From: Pseudarthrobacter enclensis | GTDB lineage: Bacteria; Actinomycetota; Actinomycetes; Actinomycetales; Micrococcaceae | Length of the DNA stretch: 64,000 nt | NCBI RefSeq assembly: GCF_030811655.1 | Contig: NZ_JAUSRE010000012.1 | Span: 1 to 64,000 of the forward strand | Direction of reading: 5' to 3' | In this document: piece after piece, positions 8,298-17,366 of the stretch | Numbering within the stretch: the first letter of the stretch is position 1 | Layout of the letters: each line of letters opens with the position of its first letter | The notes under the pieces: generated by a model | The model's input: the letters and a program-made list of their open reading frames with translations, nothing else | Databases searched by the model: none | Told to the model about the DNA's origin: nothing | Position numbers and translations under genes: made by a program

Positions 8298-9086
8298 ATG
8301 ATCCGATTCGAAAATGTCACCAAGGTATACGACCAGAAAGCCCGTCCGGCACTGGACTCCGTCAACCTTGAGATTGACCGCGGCGAATTCGCCTTCCTTG
8401 TCGGCGCGTCCGGCTCCGGAAAGTCAACCTTCCTGCGACTGGTGCTGAAGGAAGACCGTGCCACCTCGGGGGCGGTCTACGTCGCAGGCCAGAACGTCGC
8501 CAAAATCTCCAGTTGGCGGGTCCCGCGCCTCCGCCGCGGCATCGGCGTCGTCTTCCAGGACTTCCGCCTCCTGCCCCAAAAGAATGTGTTCGCCAACGTC
8601 GCGTTTGCCATGCAGGTCATCGGCAAGAGCCGCAGCGTCATCCGCGACACCGTCCCCGAGGTGCTCAAGACGGTAGGCCTCGAGGGCAAGGAACACCGCA
8701 TGCCGCACGAACTCTCCGGCGGCGAGCAGCAGCGCGTGGCCATCGCCCGCGCGGTGGTCAACCGCCCGGGAATCCTCCTCGCGGACGAGCCCACCGGAAA
8801 CCTGGACCCCACTACGTCTATGGGAATCATGGGCGTGCTGGACAAGATCAACCAAAACGGAACCACCGTGGTGATGGCCACGCACGATGACGACATCGTC
8901 AACGAGATGCGCAAACGGGTGGTCGAACTAAAGAACGGAGTGGTGATCCGCGACGAAGCCAAGGCTCTCTACACGTCGATGATTCCCGTCGTCGGACAAT
9001 CGCGGCGCCTCAAGGATGCCAGTGGCCGGGAAGCGCCCGACGCCGGCCTGCCGGGCAACCGTGCCGAAGGCGAGGCCCAGCAGTGA
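8298..9086 (+). CDS. ftsE: Cell-division ATP-binding protein FtsE
   Basis: This is the ABC ATPase of the FtsEX complex, which couples ATP hydrolysis to activation of a wall hydrolase at the division site. Walker [10 protein letters not shown] is at 36-44, the signature is [14 protein letters not shown] and Walker B is [15 protein letters not shown] 8298 gives 262 residues, about 30 more than the usual FtsE. The extra residues form a polar C-terminal tail after MIPVVGQ. A -10-like TATAGT at 8188-8193 would give a leader of about 100 bases. The stop overlaps the ftsX start as GTGA at 9083. Confidence 0.95.
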   Translation: MIRFENVTKVYDQKARPALDSVNLEIDRGEFAFLVGASGSGKSTFLRLVLKEDRATSGAVYVAGQNVAKISSWRVPRLRRGIGVVFQDFRLLPQKNVFANVAFAMQVIGKSRSVIRDTVPEVLKTVGLEGKEHRMPHELSGGEQQRVAIARAVVNRPGILLADEPTGNLDPTTSMGIMGVLDKINQNGTTVVMATHDDDIVNEMRKRVVELKNGVVIRDEAKALYTSMIPVVGQSRRLKDASGREAPDAGLPGNRAEGEAQQ

Positions 9087-9997
9087 GGCTCGCATTCATT
9101 CTTTCCGAGATCGGCAGCGGCCTGCGCCGCAACCTCTCCATGGTGGTCTCAGTCATCCTGGTGACCTTCGTGTCCCTGACGTTCGTGGGCGCGGCCGGCA
9201 TGCTGCAAATGCAGATCAACCAAATGAAGGGCTACTGGTACGACAAGGTCCAGGTGGCCATCTTCCTCTGCAGCGACGGCTCGACGGCGCCGGGGTGCGC
9301 TTCAGGGCCCGTCACTCCGGAGCAGCAAAAGGGCCTGAACGCGCTCCTGGAATCCCCGGCCGTGGCGCAGTACATCAACGACTTCCAGTTCGAGTCCAAG
9401 GATGAGGCCTACAAGCACTTCAAGGACCAGTTCTCCAACTCACCCATCGTCGATTCGGTAACGCCGGACCAGCTGCCTGCATCCTTCCGGATCAACATGA
9501 AGGACCCGGAAAAGTACCAGATCATCAGCGAGACTTTCTCCTCCCAGCCGGGGGTGGAAACCGTGATTGACCAGCGCCAGCTGCTCGAACGCCTCTTCTC
9601 CGTAATGAACGGCGCGTCGCTGGTGGCAGTAGGCATCGCCGGCGTCATGATCGTCTGCGCCATTCTTCTGATTGCCACCACCATCCGCCTTTCCGCATTC
9701 AGCAGGCGCAGGGAAACCGGCATCATGCGTCTTGTCGGCGCCTCCAAGACCGTGATCCAGTTACCATTCATCCTGGAGGGCGTCATTGCGGCAGTGATTG
9801 GAGCTGCCCTGGCTTCGGGCACCCTGTGGGCAGTTGCGCAGTTCTTCCTGGGCGACTACATGTCCCGCCAGTATCCGGACACGGCCTTCATCTCATCCGG
9901 GCAGACGCTCATCCTCGCCCCGGCACTGCTGGTCCTTGGCGGATCCTTGGCAGGAATTTCGTCTCTCTTGACCTTACGCAGATATTTGCGCGTTTAG
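9083..9997 (+). CDS. ftsX: Cell-division permease FtsX
   Basis: This membrane subunit of FtsEX has one N-terminal transmembrane helix (residues about 20-42), a large extracellular domain (about 43-165) and three C-terminal helices (near 180-205, 225-255 and 275-295). In characterised systems the extracellular loop binds the coiled-coil domain of a peptidoglycan hydrolase or its activator. The length of 304 residues is normal for actinobacteria. The GTG start overlaps the ftsE stop. The next gene encodes a coiled-coil M23 hydrolase, the likely partner. Confidence 0.94.
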   Translation: MRLAFILSEIGSGLRRNLSMVVSVILVTFVSLTFVGAAGMLQMQINQMKGYWYDKVQVAIFLCSDGSTAPGCASGPVTPEQQKGLNALLESPAVAQYINDFQFESKDEAYKHFKDQFSNSPIVDSVTPDQLPASFRINMKDPEKYQIISETFSSQPGVETVIDQRQLLERLFSVMNGASLVAVGIAGVMIVCAILLIATTIRLSAFSRRRETGIMRLVGASKTVIQLPFILEGVIAAVIGAALASGTLWAVAQFFLGDYMSRQYPDTAFISSGQTLILAPALLVLGGSLAGISSLLTLRRYLRV

Positions 9998-10024
9998 GCT
10001 GTGCACACCGACCAAGGAATGCCC

Positions 10025-11455
10025 ATGAACGTAACCGATCAGAACCCGCCCCTTCCCCGGCGCAGCAACCGGCTGGCCGCTGCCCGCCGGTTGGGGATCG
10101 TCAGCGGCGTGCTCACCGTCCTCCTTTCCGCCGGCATGGCCATCGCCACCCCGGTCGCGTTCGCCGACGACCTGGATGACAAGCAGAAGGCGCTCGAGAC
10201 CGAAGCCGCCCGCGTTCAGGCCTCGCTTGAGTTCGTCGATTCCAGGATTGCGAAGGCTGCCGGTGACCTGGTGATCTACCAGGGCCAGCTGCCGGGTGCG
10301 CAGCAGGACCTCCTTGACGCGCAGGGCCGCGTGGCCAGCGCGGTGAAGGAATCGGAAGCTCTTGCGGCACGCGTCGACATGGCGCAACAGAACAAGGCGA
10401 AGATCACCCAGCAGCTGGAAGCGGACAAGCAGAAGATCGCCGACACCAAGAAGCTGATTGGGCAGATAGCCACCCAGGCCTACAAGTCCGGCGGAGTCCC
10501 TTCCAACTTGTCGCTCTTCTTCGGCTCGAACGGCGGCGGCAGCCTTACCGACACCATGGACCTGGCAGACCAGGCAATGCGCAGCCAAAACGCGGCCATG
10601 GACAAGCTCAACCAGCAGAACGCCACCAACGTCAATTCCGAGGCGCGCCTCCAGGCAGTGGAAGCGGAAATCAAGGACCTCAAAGCCAAGGCTGACGCGG
10701 CCCTGGAACGGGAAAAGGCTGCCCGGGACGAAGCTGCGGCCAAAAAAGCCCAGGTTGACCAGCTGATCGCGGACACCACACGCCTTGACGCCGAACTGCA
10801 GGCAGCCAAGCCCGGCATCCAGGCGCAGCTTGCGGGCGTTCAGGCGAACCAGAACCAGGTGGCCAACGAAATCGCCGAACGCGACCGGAAAGCCCGCGAG
10901 GCCTGGGAAGCCGAACAGCGCAGGCAGGCAGAGGCTGCGGCAGCAGCTGCTGCTGCGGCAGCCGCGGCAGCCAACCGCCCGGCCCCGCCTGTCCAGCCGT
11001 ACGTACCGCCTGCCGCGGGATCGCCGTCGGCCTTTGGCCTGCGCCACCCCTTCGACGGCAGCATCCCCATCACCTCCGGATTTGGCTACCGCCTCACTCC
11101 GCCGGGGACCATCGACTTCTACGGCACCGGCGGGTACATGCACACCGGCATCGATTTCGGCGCCGCCTGCGGCACCCCTGTCTACGCAGCTGCTGCCGGG
11201 GAAGTCTTCAGCTCCGGCTGGAACTCCGCCGACGGCGGCGGATGGCGCGTGAAGATCGACCATGGGGTGGTGCAGGGCAATACCCTGACCACCATCTACT
11301 ACCACAACTCGAGCATCGTGGTTTCGAACGGCCAGCACGTCTCGCAGGGACAGCTGATCGCCTACTCGGGCAGCACCGGCAACTCCACCGGATGCCATGC
11401 CCACTTCGAGACATGGCTCAACGGCAAGGCCGTGGACCCCATGGGGCTGCTCTAG
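10025..11455 (+). CDS. Coiled-coil M23 peptidoglycan hydrolase
   Basis: This is a secreted 476-residue peptidase. I chose ATG 10025 because AAGGA at 10014-10018 is well spaced; GTG 10001 and ATG 10019 are alternatives. A signal peptide (VLTVLLSAGMAIATPVAFA) ends near residue 48. Residues about 50-310 are a long coiled coil of the EnvC/PcsB type, followed by a poly-Ala and Pro linker and an M23 (LytM) domain. Zinc ligands are His373 and Asp377 in HTGIDF and His460 in CHAHFE, with His458 as the likely catalytic base, so the domain looks active. Its place right after ftsEX suggests that FtsX controls it. In Mycobacterium the FtsEX partner is RipC, an NlpC/P60 enzyme, so the fold differs here. 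Confidence 0.9.
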   Translation: MNVTDQNPPLPRRSNRLAAARRLGIVSGVLTVLLSAGMAIATPVAFADDLDDKQKALETEAARVQASLEFVDSRIAKAAGDLVIYQGQLPGAQQDLLDAQGRVASAVKESEALAARVDMAQQNKAKITQQLEADKQKIADTKKLIGQIATQAYKSGGVPSNLSLFFGSNGGGSLTDTMDLADQAMRSQNAAMDKLNQQNATNVNSEARLQAVEAEIKDLKAKADAALEREKAARDEAAAKKAQVDQLIADTTRLDAELQAAKPGIQAQLAGVQANQNQVANEIAERDRKAREAWEAEQRRQAEAAAAAAAAAAAAANRPAPPVQPYVPPAAGSPSAFGLRHPFDGSIPITSGFGYRLTPPGTIDFYGTGGYMHTGIDFGAACGTPVYAAAAGEVFSSGWNSADGGGWRVKIDHGVVQGNTLTTIYYHNSSIVVSNGQHVSQGQLIAYSGSTGNSTGCHAHFETWLNGKAVDPMGLL

Positions 11456-11485
11456 GGGGAACGCTGCTGCCGTAGACTGGTATAG

Positions 11486-11507
11486 CTCCGCGCCGCCGGG
11501 CGCGGAG
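11486..11507 (+). promoter_or_regulatory. Hairpin in the smpB leader
   Basis: CTCCGCGCC (11486-11494) pairs with GGCGCGGAG (11499-11507). No T-run follows. It lies just after a TAGACT element and upstream of smpB, so it may stabilise the leader or attenuate read-through. Confidence 0.35.
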
Positions 11508-11536
11508 AGTCCAACCTGACCCTGAGGAGTTGCCCC

Positions 11537-12010
11537 GTGCCTAAAGAAAGTGGCCGTAAGGTGGTGGCCACCAACCGCAAGGCCCGGCACGACTACCATG
11601 TGCTGGACACGTACGAGGCCGGCATCGCGCTGATGGGCACCGAGGTGAAGTCGCTGCGCGAGGGCCACGCTTCGATGGTGGACGGATTCTGCACGTTCTA
11701 CAACGACGAACTGTGGATGGAAGCAATCCACATTCCGGAGTACAACCAGGGCAGCTGGACCAACCACGCCGCGCGCCGCCGCCGTAAGCTGCTGCTGCAC
11801 CGCGAGGAACTCATTAAGATTTCCCGCAAGGTCCAGGAACCCGGTTACACCATCGTGCCGCTCCAGCTCTACTTTGTGGACGGTCGGGCCAAGGTGGAAA
11901 TCGCCGTTGCCCGCGGCAAGCGCGAGTATGACAAGCGGCAGACTCTGCGGGAACAGCAGGACAACCGTGAGGCCCAGCGCGAGATGCGCGAGCGCAACCG
12001 CCGCCGCTAG
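11537..12010 (+). CDS. smpB: SsrA-binding protein SmpB
   Basis: SmpB binds tmRNA and delivers it to stalled ribosomes for trans-translation. The protein opens with PKESGRKVVATNRKARHDY, contains GTEVKSLREGHASMVDGFC, and ends in a basic tail (REMRERNRRR) that is known to fold in the mRNA channel. The length of 157 residues is typical. The start is GTG 11537 with GAGGAG at 11524-11529. The tmRNA gene follows 73 bases downstream on the same strand. Confidence 0.96.
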   Translation: MPKESGRKVVATNRKARHDYHVLDTYEAGIALMGTEVKSLREGHASMVDGFCTFYNDELWMEAIHIPEYNQGSWTNHAARRRRKLLLHREELIKISRKVQEPGYTIVPLQLYFVDGRAKVEIAVARGKREYDKRQTLREQQDNREAQREMRERNRRR

Positions 12011-12083
12011 GAATTATTTCGGAAGGGAGTGCGTTAGTATTGATAGTCCGGGAGGCTTGCCAGCCGGTTTGGTAACAAAATAC

Positions 12084-12452
12084 GGGGATGATCGGTTTCG
12101 ACGGTGTTAGTCGCGACAGGTGAAGCGGGCCGAGGATGCAGAATTATCTCGTAAACGCTTTCTGCAAACCAATAAGTGCCGAATCTAAGCGCACTGACTT
12201 CGCTCTTGCTGCCTAAGCAGTAAGACAGTCCGTCAGCCCGGGGTTGCTATCGCCCCGGATCCTGGCGTCATTTAGGTAGCCACTGCTGTTTGCTCCCGTC
12301 ATCGGAGTAAACGGGACTTTTAGATGACTGGGCCCGGATCAGCCAGCTGTTTGCGGCATGGCTGGGGCCGAGAAAATCCGACGCAAACTGCGCCCGGAGA
12401 AGCCCTGACAACACGACATCGGACGGGGGTTCAATTCCCCCCATCTCCACCC
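12084..12452 (+). ncRNA. ssrA: tmRNA (SsrA)
   Basis: The transfer-messenger RNA rescues stalled ribosomes and tags the peptide for proteolysis. The 5' end GGGGATG (12084-12090) pairs with CATCTCC (12442-12448) as the acceptor stem. A T-arm (GGGGGTTCAATTCCCCC) sits just before the 3' end, which continues ACC. The tag frame runs from the GCC resume codon at 12178 to TAA at 12214-12216 and reads AESKRTDFALAA, a Micrococcaceae-like tag. Pseudoknot-forming segments fill the rest. It directly follows smpB. Confidence 0.95.
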
Positions 12453-12458
12453 TCGGAC

Positions 12459-12492
12459 AAGGCCGGGGCATCCAAGCGGATGCCCCGGCCTT
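12459..12492 (+). terminator. Hairpin after ssrA
   Basis: AAGGCCGGGGCATCC pairs perfectly with GGATGCCCCGGCCTT around a four-base loop. There is no long T-run, so it may terminate together with the next hairpin. Confidence 0.7.
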
Positions 12493-12500
12493 GCTCATGA

Positions 12501-12528
12501 CACCCCGGTCCCGGACCGGGGTGTTTTT
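12501..12528 (+). terminator. Rho-independent terminator downstream of ssrA
   Basis: CACCCCGGTC (12501-12510) pairs with GACCGGGGTG (12514-12523) and is followed by TTTTT. This is a classic intrinsic terminator and closes the ftsEX-smpB-ssrA block. Confidence 0.88.
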
Positions 12529-12602
12529 GTTTGCCGTCCCCAACAAAAGGCCGGGCCAAAATACTCTAGTGGGCCGCCCGGCAGCCAGGTACCGTCCACT
12601 CT

Positions 12603-13058
12603 ATGCACAACGACCCGCCGCAAGCGCCCACCGAAGTCCTGGCTGCCGGCGCGTGCTGGGACTTGCTGCGCGGAGTGTCCGTGGGGCACCTCGCCGTCCT
12701 CGTGGACGGGTATCCGGAAGTCTTCCCGGTCAACTACAAGGTGGACCACGACACCGTCCTGTTCCGTACCGGAGAAGGTACCAAACTGCGCGCAGCCGGG
12801 GGACCACTCGCCGTCGCGCTTGAAGCCGATGGCCATGACGACGCCCAGGCATGGAGCGTCCTGGTGAAGGGCAAGGCCGTCATCCTGGAACCATCGGAAG
12901 AACTCCTGACCGGGGCCGGCCTCACGCTGTTCCCCTGGCAGTCCGGCGAGAAGAACCACTTTGTCCGGATCGTCCCAACGTCGGTATCAGGCAGACGCTT
13001 CACCATCACTTCCCCGCTGACCTGGTGGAACCACGTGGAGCACGGCGCTGCCGGCTAG
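12603..13058 (+). CDS. PPOX-type flavin-binding protein, paralogue 1
   Basis: This 151-residue split-barrel protein belongs to the pyridoxamine 5'-phosphate oxidase (PPOX)-like family, which generally binds FMN or F420. Diagnostic blocks are [19 protein letters not shown] and VLFRTGEGTKL. Two more copies of the same subfamily occur at 18407 and 20136, sharing PVNY/F and FRTGxGTK. The function is unknown; the family includes stress and dormancy proteins of actinobacteria. There is no ribosome site; TACCGT at 12590-12595 lies seven bases before ATG, so the mRNA may be leaderless. It starts the 12.6-21.8 kb island. Confidence 0.85.
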   Translation: MHNDPPQAPTEVLAAGACWDLLRGVSVGHLAVLVDGYPEVFPVNYKVDHDTVLFRTGEGTKLRAAGGPLAVALEADGHDDAQAWSVLVKGKAVILEPSEELLTGAGLTLFPWQSGEKNHFVRIVPTSVSGRRFTITSPLTWWNHVEHGAAG

Positions 13059-13098
13059 ACGCAGGTGACAGTGGCGCGGGAAAGGGGACGCGGCGGCC

Positions 13099-13112
13099 GG
13101 GCCCAACGGCCC
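13099..13112 (+). promoter_or_regulatory. DosR-like palindrome upstream of the GH65 fusion
   Basis: GGGCCCAACGGCCC is centred about 42 bases before the ATG at 13148. It matches 10 of 14 positions of the mycobacterial DosR core GGGACTWWAGTCCC, with both GGG and CCC ends. Related sites occur at 18913 and 18938 in the same island. High GC makes chance matches easy. Confidence 0.4.
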
Positions 13113-13147
13113 TGTCCCGAATCACGGCTTGCTGGTACCACTGACCT

Positions 13148-16100
13148 ATGATTGCGTCGCCAACCGCCGCCGCCGCCAAGCCACCGTTCGACGCCGTCAT
13201 TTTCGACCTGGACGGGGTGGTGACCAACACGGCCCTGGTCCACCAGGCTGCGTGGAAAGACGCCTTCGAGCGGATCCTGAATGACCCGAGGGTTCCGGCT
13301 GGGGCCAACCGTGCGCCACTCAGCAGGGCTGACTACCTCTCCTTCATTGATGGCATGCCGCGGGAGGAAGGTGTGGTGCGCTTCCTCGCCGCCAGGGGAG
13401 TGGAGGTTGACAAGGGCAAGGAGACCGACGAGCCCGGTACCTGGACTGGTTTCGGGTTGGGCGCCTGGAAAAACGAGTTGTTCCTGCAACACCTGCGGAA
13501 TGACGGCGTGGAAAGCTACCCCGGGACACTCAAGCTGCTGCAGAGGCTTGTTGCTGCGGGGGTGCCCACCGCCGTGGTCACCTCGAGCCGGAACGCGGCG
13601 TTGGTCCTGCAGGCGGCGGGCATCCACGATCTGTTCACGGCAGTGATGGATGGTACGACGGCGGCTGGGCTGGGTCTGCGCGGCAAGCCCGCGCCTGACG
13701 TCTTTCTTGCGGCGGCATCGCGGCTGGGGGTGGCTCCGTCACATGCCGTGGTGGTGGAGGATTCCGCGGCAGGCGTTGAGGCAGGACGGCGGGGCGGGTT
13801 CGGCATGGTCGTTGGAATTGACCGCACTGGCAACCGCCGGCAGCTCGAAGCCGCGGGCGCCGACAGTGTCCTGAACGACGTGGGCGAGCTGGATCTGGGA
13901 CAGGTTATCGGCAACGCCTGGCACCTCGTCTACGAGGGTTTCGACGCAGTACACGAGGGGCACCGGGAAGCCTTGACCACCTTGGGCAACGGCTACATGG
14001 GGGTGAGGGGAGCGGCCCCCGAGGGCGGCCCGTTCAGCTACGCCGGCATGTACCTCGCTGGCGTCTACAACCGTGTCAGGGCGGAGGCTGCGGGTGAAGT
14101 GCTGTTGGAGGAGCACATGGTCAACGCCCCCGATTGCCTTCCACTTGATCTGAGGGTGGCGGGCCAGCGGTGGTGGTCGGAAGGTGGGCTGACCGTCGTC
14201 CGGGAGCGCAGGGTGCTGGATCTCAGGAGGGCGGTGCTGGAGCGCAGGCTCTTGTTGGAGGGCGGGGATGGCCGGCGCTTGGAAGTGGCGCAGATGCGCT
14301 TCGCGTCCATGGCCGAACCCCACCTGCTGGTCCTTGACACGGTTGTTACAGCACTTGGATGGAGTGGTGCCGTGGAGCTCCGCAGCGGGATTGATGCCGG
14401 GGTGCGCAACGCGAACCTGCCTGAACGTTCCCACGGCTCCGATGTCCACCTGAGCGACAGGACAACGTCGCATTGTTCGGTCCCGGGGCGGCCCCGGGAC
14501 GCGATCTCCATCGTCGAGGTGGAAACCACCCAAAGCCTCATCCGCGTCGCCGCAGCTTATCGGACATATGTGTCCCAGGATGCAGCAAAATTCGAGGACG
14601 GCAGGAAAGGGTCCTTCCACTTCCGCACCGTGATGCTTTCCCTTGAGGCGGGCACGGCTGTACGGGTCACCAAGACGGTGGCAGTGGTGACCTCCCGCGA
14701 CCGTGCCATCTCCTCTCCGGAGACTGGTGCCCGTGCGGTGCTGGAACGTACGGGCACGGACTTCGAAGCCATGCTGGCGGCGCACGAGGAGGCATGGCGA
14801 CGTGAACTCCGGCCGTTCATGGTGGAGATCGACGCCCCGGTACAGGTTCGCCTGGTCCTCAACCTGCACATCTTTCATCTCCTGCAAACGCTGACACACC
14901 ACACCGCTGAACTGGATGCCGGCGTTACCGCCCGCGGCCTGCACGGCGAGGGCTACCGCGGCCACGTCTTTTGGGACGAACTGTTCGTCCTGCCAGTACT
15001 AACGTCAAGGACGCCTGACATTGCCCGGTCCGTGATCGATTACAGATGGCGGAGGCTTCCGGCCGCCCGGGATGCTGCAAAGGCGCAGGGGATGGCGGGG
15101 GCAAAGTTCCCGTGGCAAAGTGGCAGCGACGGGACCGAGGAAACGCCGAAATGGCTGTACAACGAGAGATCCGGCAGGTGGGTCAGGGATCATTCGCACC
15201 TGCAGGTCCACTCCGGCCTGGCAGTAGCCTTCAACGCCTGGCAATACTTCCAGGCCACCGGGAACAAGATCTGGCTCCTTCAAAAAGGGGCCGAGCTGGT
15301 GATCGAGGTTGCCCGTTTCTTCCGCTCCCTGGCGGACTACGACCAACAGGACGGCCGGTACCATGTGCGTGGCGTGGTGGGGCCGGACGAGTACCATACC
15401 GGGTATCCCGGGCGCGACGCCCCAGGGCTGGACGACAACGCCTACACCAACGTCATGACGGCGTGGGTTTGCTCCCAGGCAGCGGGAATCGTGTCCTTCC
15501 TGCACGGCAGCGAACGCACAGGGCTTAAGGAACGACTTGGTATCACAGACGAGGAAACAGCCGGGTGGGTGCACATGGGGGCCGCCATGTACGTCCCCTT
15601 TCACAGCGACGGCATCATAAGCCAGTTCGAGGGCTACGGCGAACTAAAGGAGCTGGACTGGGAGCATTACCGGGACAAATACGGCGACATCGAACGACTG
15701 GACCTGATCCTTGAAGCCGAAGACGACGCAACCAACTGCTACAAGTTGGCCAAGCAGGCGGATGTCCTGATGCTGCCGTACCTCCTGGGGCACGAAGGGC
15801 TGATAACCATTCTTCAGCGGCTGCATTACGGCTTTACGCAGGAACAGCTCAACCGGACCATCGAGTACTATCTGGCCAGGACGGCCCACGGGTCAACGCT
15901 GAGCCGGGTTGCGCACGCGTCGGTCCTGGCGGCCCTTGACGCGGACCGGGCGTGGGACAGTTTTCGGGAAGCGCTCGACGCCGACCTTGACGATACCCAG
16001 CACGGCACCACTCGCTCGGGTATCCACCTGGGGGCGATGGGAGGAACCATTGACGTCGTGCAGCGCAGCTTTGCGGGCCTTCGCTTCAGCGGTGACACCA

Positions 16101-16333
16101 TCCTGTTCGCCCCCAACCTGCCCACAGGGCTCCGTGCCGTTGCCTTCGAGGTCCTGTACCGCGGACACCTGCTGAGGGTCCATCTCAAGGGCCGGCACAT
16201 GAGCATCGCCTCTGGCCCCGGTGACGCCGGTCCTATCAAGGTGCGGGTGCATGGACGCGACGTGGTTCTGCCACCCGGCCAGACCAGGCATTTCCCGCTG
16301 CCTGCGCAGGTGCCAGGGGTGCCGGCGCCGTGA
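13148..16333 (+). CDS. Beta-phosphoglucomutase / GH65 disaccharide phosphorylase fusion
   Basis: This is a 1061-residue two-domain enzyme. Residues about 14-245 are a HAD-superfamily beta-phosphoglucomutase (FDLDGVV with Asp20 and Asp22; GKPAPDVFL; VVVEDSAAGVEAGRRGGFG). Residues about 255-1050 are a GH65 phosphorylase with HVFWDELFV (Trp609-Asp610-Glu611) and VVGPDEYH (Glu748), the region that carries the family's general acid. GH65 phosphorylases split maltose, trehalose or kojibiose with phosphate to give beta-glucose 1-phosphate, and the mutase domain turns this into glucose 6-phosphate. The exact disaccharide cannot be read from sequence. The phosphofructokinase gene overlaps its stop, so sugar would feed straight into glycolysis. 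Mycobacterium has the two activities on adjacent separate genes (Rv3400 and Rv3401). Confidence 0.9.
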   Translation: MIASPTAAAAKPPFDAVIFDLDGVVTNTALVHQAAWKDAFERILNDPRVPAGANRAPLSRADYLSFIDGMPREEGVVRFLAARGVEVDKGKETDEPGTWTGFGLGAWKNELFLQHLRNDGVESYPGTLKLLQRLVAAGVPTAVVTSSRNAALVLQAAGIHDLFTAVMDGTTAAGLGLRGKPAPDVFLAAASRLGVAPSHAVVVEDSAAGVEAGRRGGFGMVVGIDRTGNRRQLEAAGADSVLNDVGELDLGQVIGNAWHLVYEGFDAVHEGHREALTTLGNGYMGVRGAAPEGGPFSYAGMYLAGVYNRVRAEAAGEVLLEEHMVNAPDCLPLDLRVAGQRWWSEGGLTVVRERRVLDLRRAVLERRLLLEGGDGRRLEVAQMRFASMAEPHLLVLDTVVTALGWSGAVELRSGIDAGVRNANLPERSHGSDVHLSDRTTSHCSVPGRPRDAISIVEVETTQSLIRVAAAYRTYVSQDAAKFEDGRKGSFHFRTVMLSLEAGTAVRVTKTVAVVTSRDRAISSPETGARAVLERTGTDFEAMLAAHEEAWRRELRPFMVEIDAPVQVRLVLNLHIFHLLQTLTHHTAELDAGVTARGLHGEGYRGHVFWDELFVLPVLTSRTPDIARSVIDYRWRRLPAARDAAKAQGMAGAKFPWQSGSDGTEETPKWLYNERSGRWVRDHSHLQVHSGLAVAFNAWQYFQATGNKIWLLQKGAELVIEVARFFRSLADYDQQDGRYHVRGVVGPDEYHTGYPGRDAPGLDDNAYTNVMTAWVCSQAAGIVSFLHGSERTGLKERLGITDEETAGWVHMGAAMYVPFHSDGIISQFEGYGELKELDWEHYRDKYGDIERLDLILEAEDDATNCYKLAKQADVLMLPYLLGHEGLITILQRLHYGFTQEQLNRTIEYYLARTAHGSTLSRVAHASVLAALDADRAWDSFREALDADLDDTQHGTTRSGIHLGAMGGTIDVVQRSFAGLRFSGDTILFAPNLPTGLRAVAFEVLYRGHLLRVHLKGRHMSIASGPGDAGPIKVRVHGRDVVLPPGQTRHFPLPAQVPGVPAP

Positions 16334-17355
16334 AGCGGCTGGGAATCCTCACCAGCGGCGGCGACTGTCCGGGACTAAATGCAGTGATCCGGGGAGCCGT
16401 GCTGGGCGGGGACGTTAAGCACGGATACGAATTCCTCGGTTTCCTGGACGGGTGGCGGGGTGTCCTGGAACAGGATGTTGTTCCGCTGCCCCGGACAAGT
16501 GTCAGGGGGATTTCCCGGCTCGGCGGAACCATCCTGGGTACTTCCCGGACCAACCCGCTGGTCGGGAAAGGAATCGACGGTGTACGCGCCTGCTTTCAGC
16601 GCAACAGGCTGGAGGGCCTGATTGCCATTGGAGGGGAAGGGACGTTGGCCGCCGCCCGGGAACTGTGCAGACAAGGCATCAATGTGGTGGGGGTGCCCAA
16701 GACCATCGACAATGACCTCGGCGCGACGGACTACACGTTTGGCTTTGACTCTGCAGTGCAAACTGCCACGGAAGCAATAGACCGCCTGCGGACCACAGGC
16801 GAATCGCATCACCGGTGCATGGTCGCCGAAGTGATGGGCCGTAACGCAGGTTGGATAGCACTGCATTCGGGGATGGCCTCCGGCGCCCATGCCATCCTGA
16901 TACCTGAGCATCCTGTGTCCCTGGACCAAATCTGCTCATGGGTTCTTTCCGCCCGTGACCGCGGCAGGGCGCCCCTTGTAGTGGTAGCCGAAGCCTTCGC
17001 ACCAGAGGGTCACCCGGCGCCCTACGCACCACGTGGCCTTGATACCTTTGGCCGGCCGAGGCTGGGTGGCATTGGGCTGCTGCTTGAAGGAGAACTTCAA
17101 TTGAGGTCCGGCATCGAAACCCGGGCGACCGTGCTGGGCCACATTCAGCGGGGCGGGGAACCCACGGCCTTTGACCGTGTGCTGGCCACCAGGCTGGGGC
17201 TTGCCGCCGTCGCATCCGCAGCTGCAGGCAGATGGGGCACCATGGTGGCACTGCGTGGCACGGACATCGTCAACGCCAACCTCGAGGAAGCGCTGGGAGA
17301 ACTGAAGGTGGTCCCCGAGGCGCGCTACCAGGAGGCCGCCGTCCTGTTTGGGTAA
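16330..17355 (+). CDS. pfkA: 6-phosphofructokinase (actinobacterial G104/K124 type)
   Basis: This enzyme phosphorylates fructose 6-phosphate to the 1,6-bisphosphate. The protein has 341 residues and opens with RLGILTSGGDCPGLNAVIRG. At the phosphoryl-donor site it has GGEGT with Gly104 and PKTIDND with Lys124 (numbering matches E. coli PfkA). Gly104 is expected for ATP enzymes and Lys124 for pyrophosphate enzymes; this mixed pair is known in ATP-using actinobacterial enzymes. MGRNAGWIAL completes the substrate site. The GTG start overlaps the stop of the GH65 fusion (GTGA), so the two are translationally coupled. It converges with the next gene at an 11-base gap. Confidence 0.92.
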   Translation: MKRLGILTSGGDCPGLNAVIRGAVLGGDVKHGYEFLGFLDGWRGVLEQDVVPLPRTSVRGISRLGGTILGTSRTNPLVGKGIDGVRACFQRNRLEGLIAIGGEGTLAAARELCRQGINVVGVPKTIDNDLGATDYTFGFDSAVQTATEAIDRLRTTGESHHRCMVAEVMGRNAGWIALHSGMASGAHAILIPEHPVSLDQICSWVLSARDRGRAPLVVVAEAFAPEGHPAPYAPRGLDTFGRPRLGGIGLLLEGELQLRSGIETRATVLGHIQRGGEPTAFDRVLATRLGLAAVASAAAGRWGTMVALRGTDIVNANLEEALGELKVVPEARYQEAAVLFG

Positions 17356-17366
17356 GGCCGGTCGAG

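Noticed and set aside
10927..10975. GCN repeat (poly-Ala) as a slippage locus in the M23 gene
   Set aside because: It encodes a normal Ala/Pro linker, uses mixed codons and keeps the frame.
9974..11800. A 608-codon frame antisense to the M23 hydrolase and smpB
   Set aside because: It spans two real genes and their gap and gives a low-complexity product.
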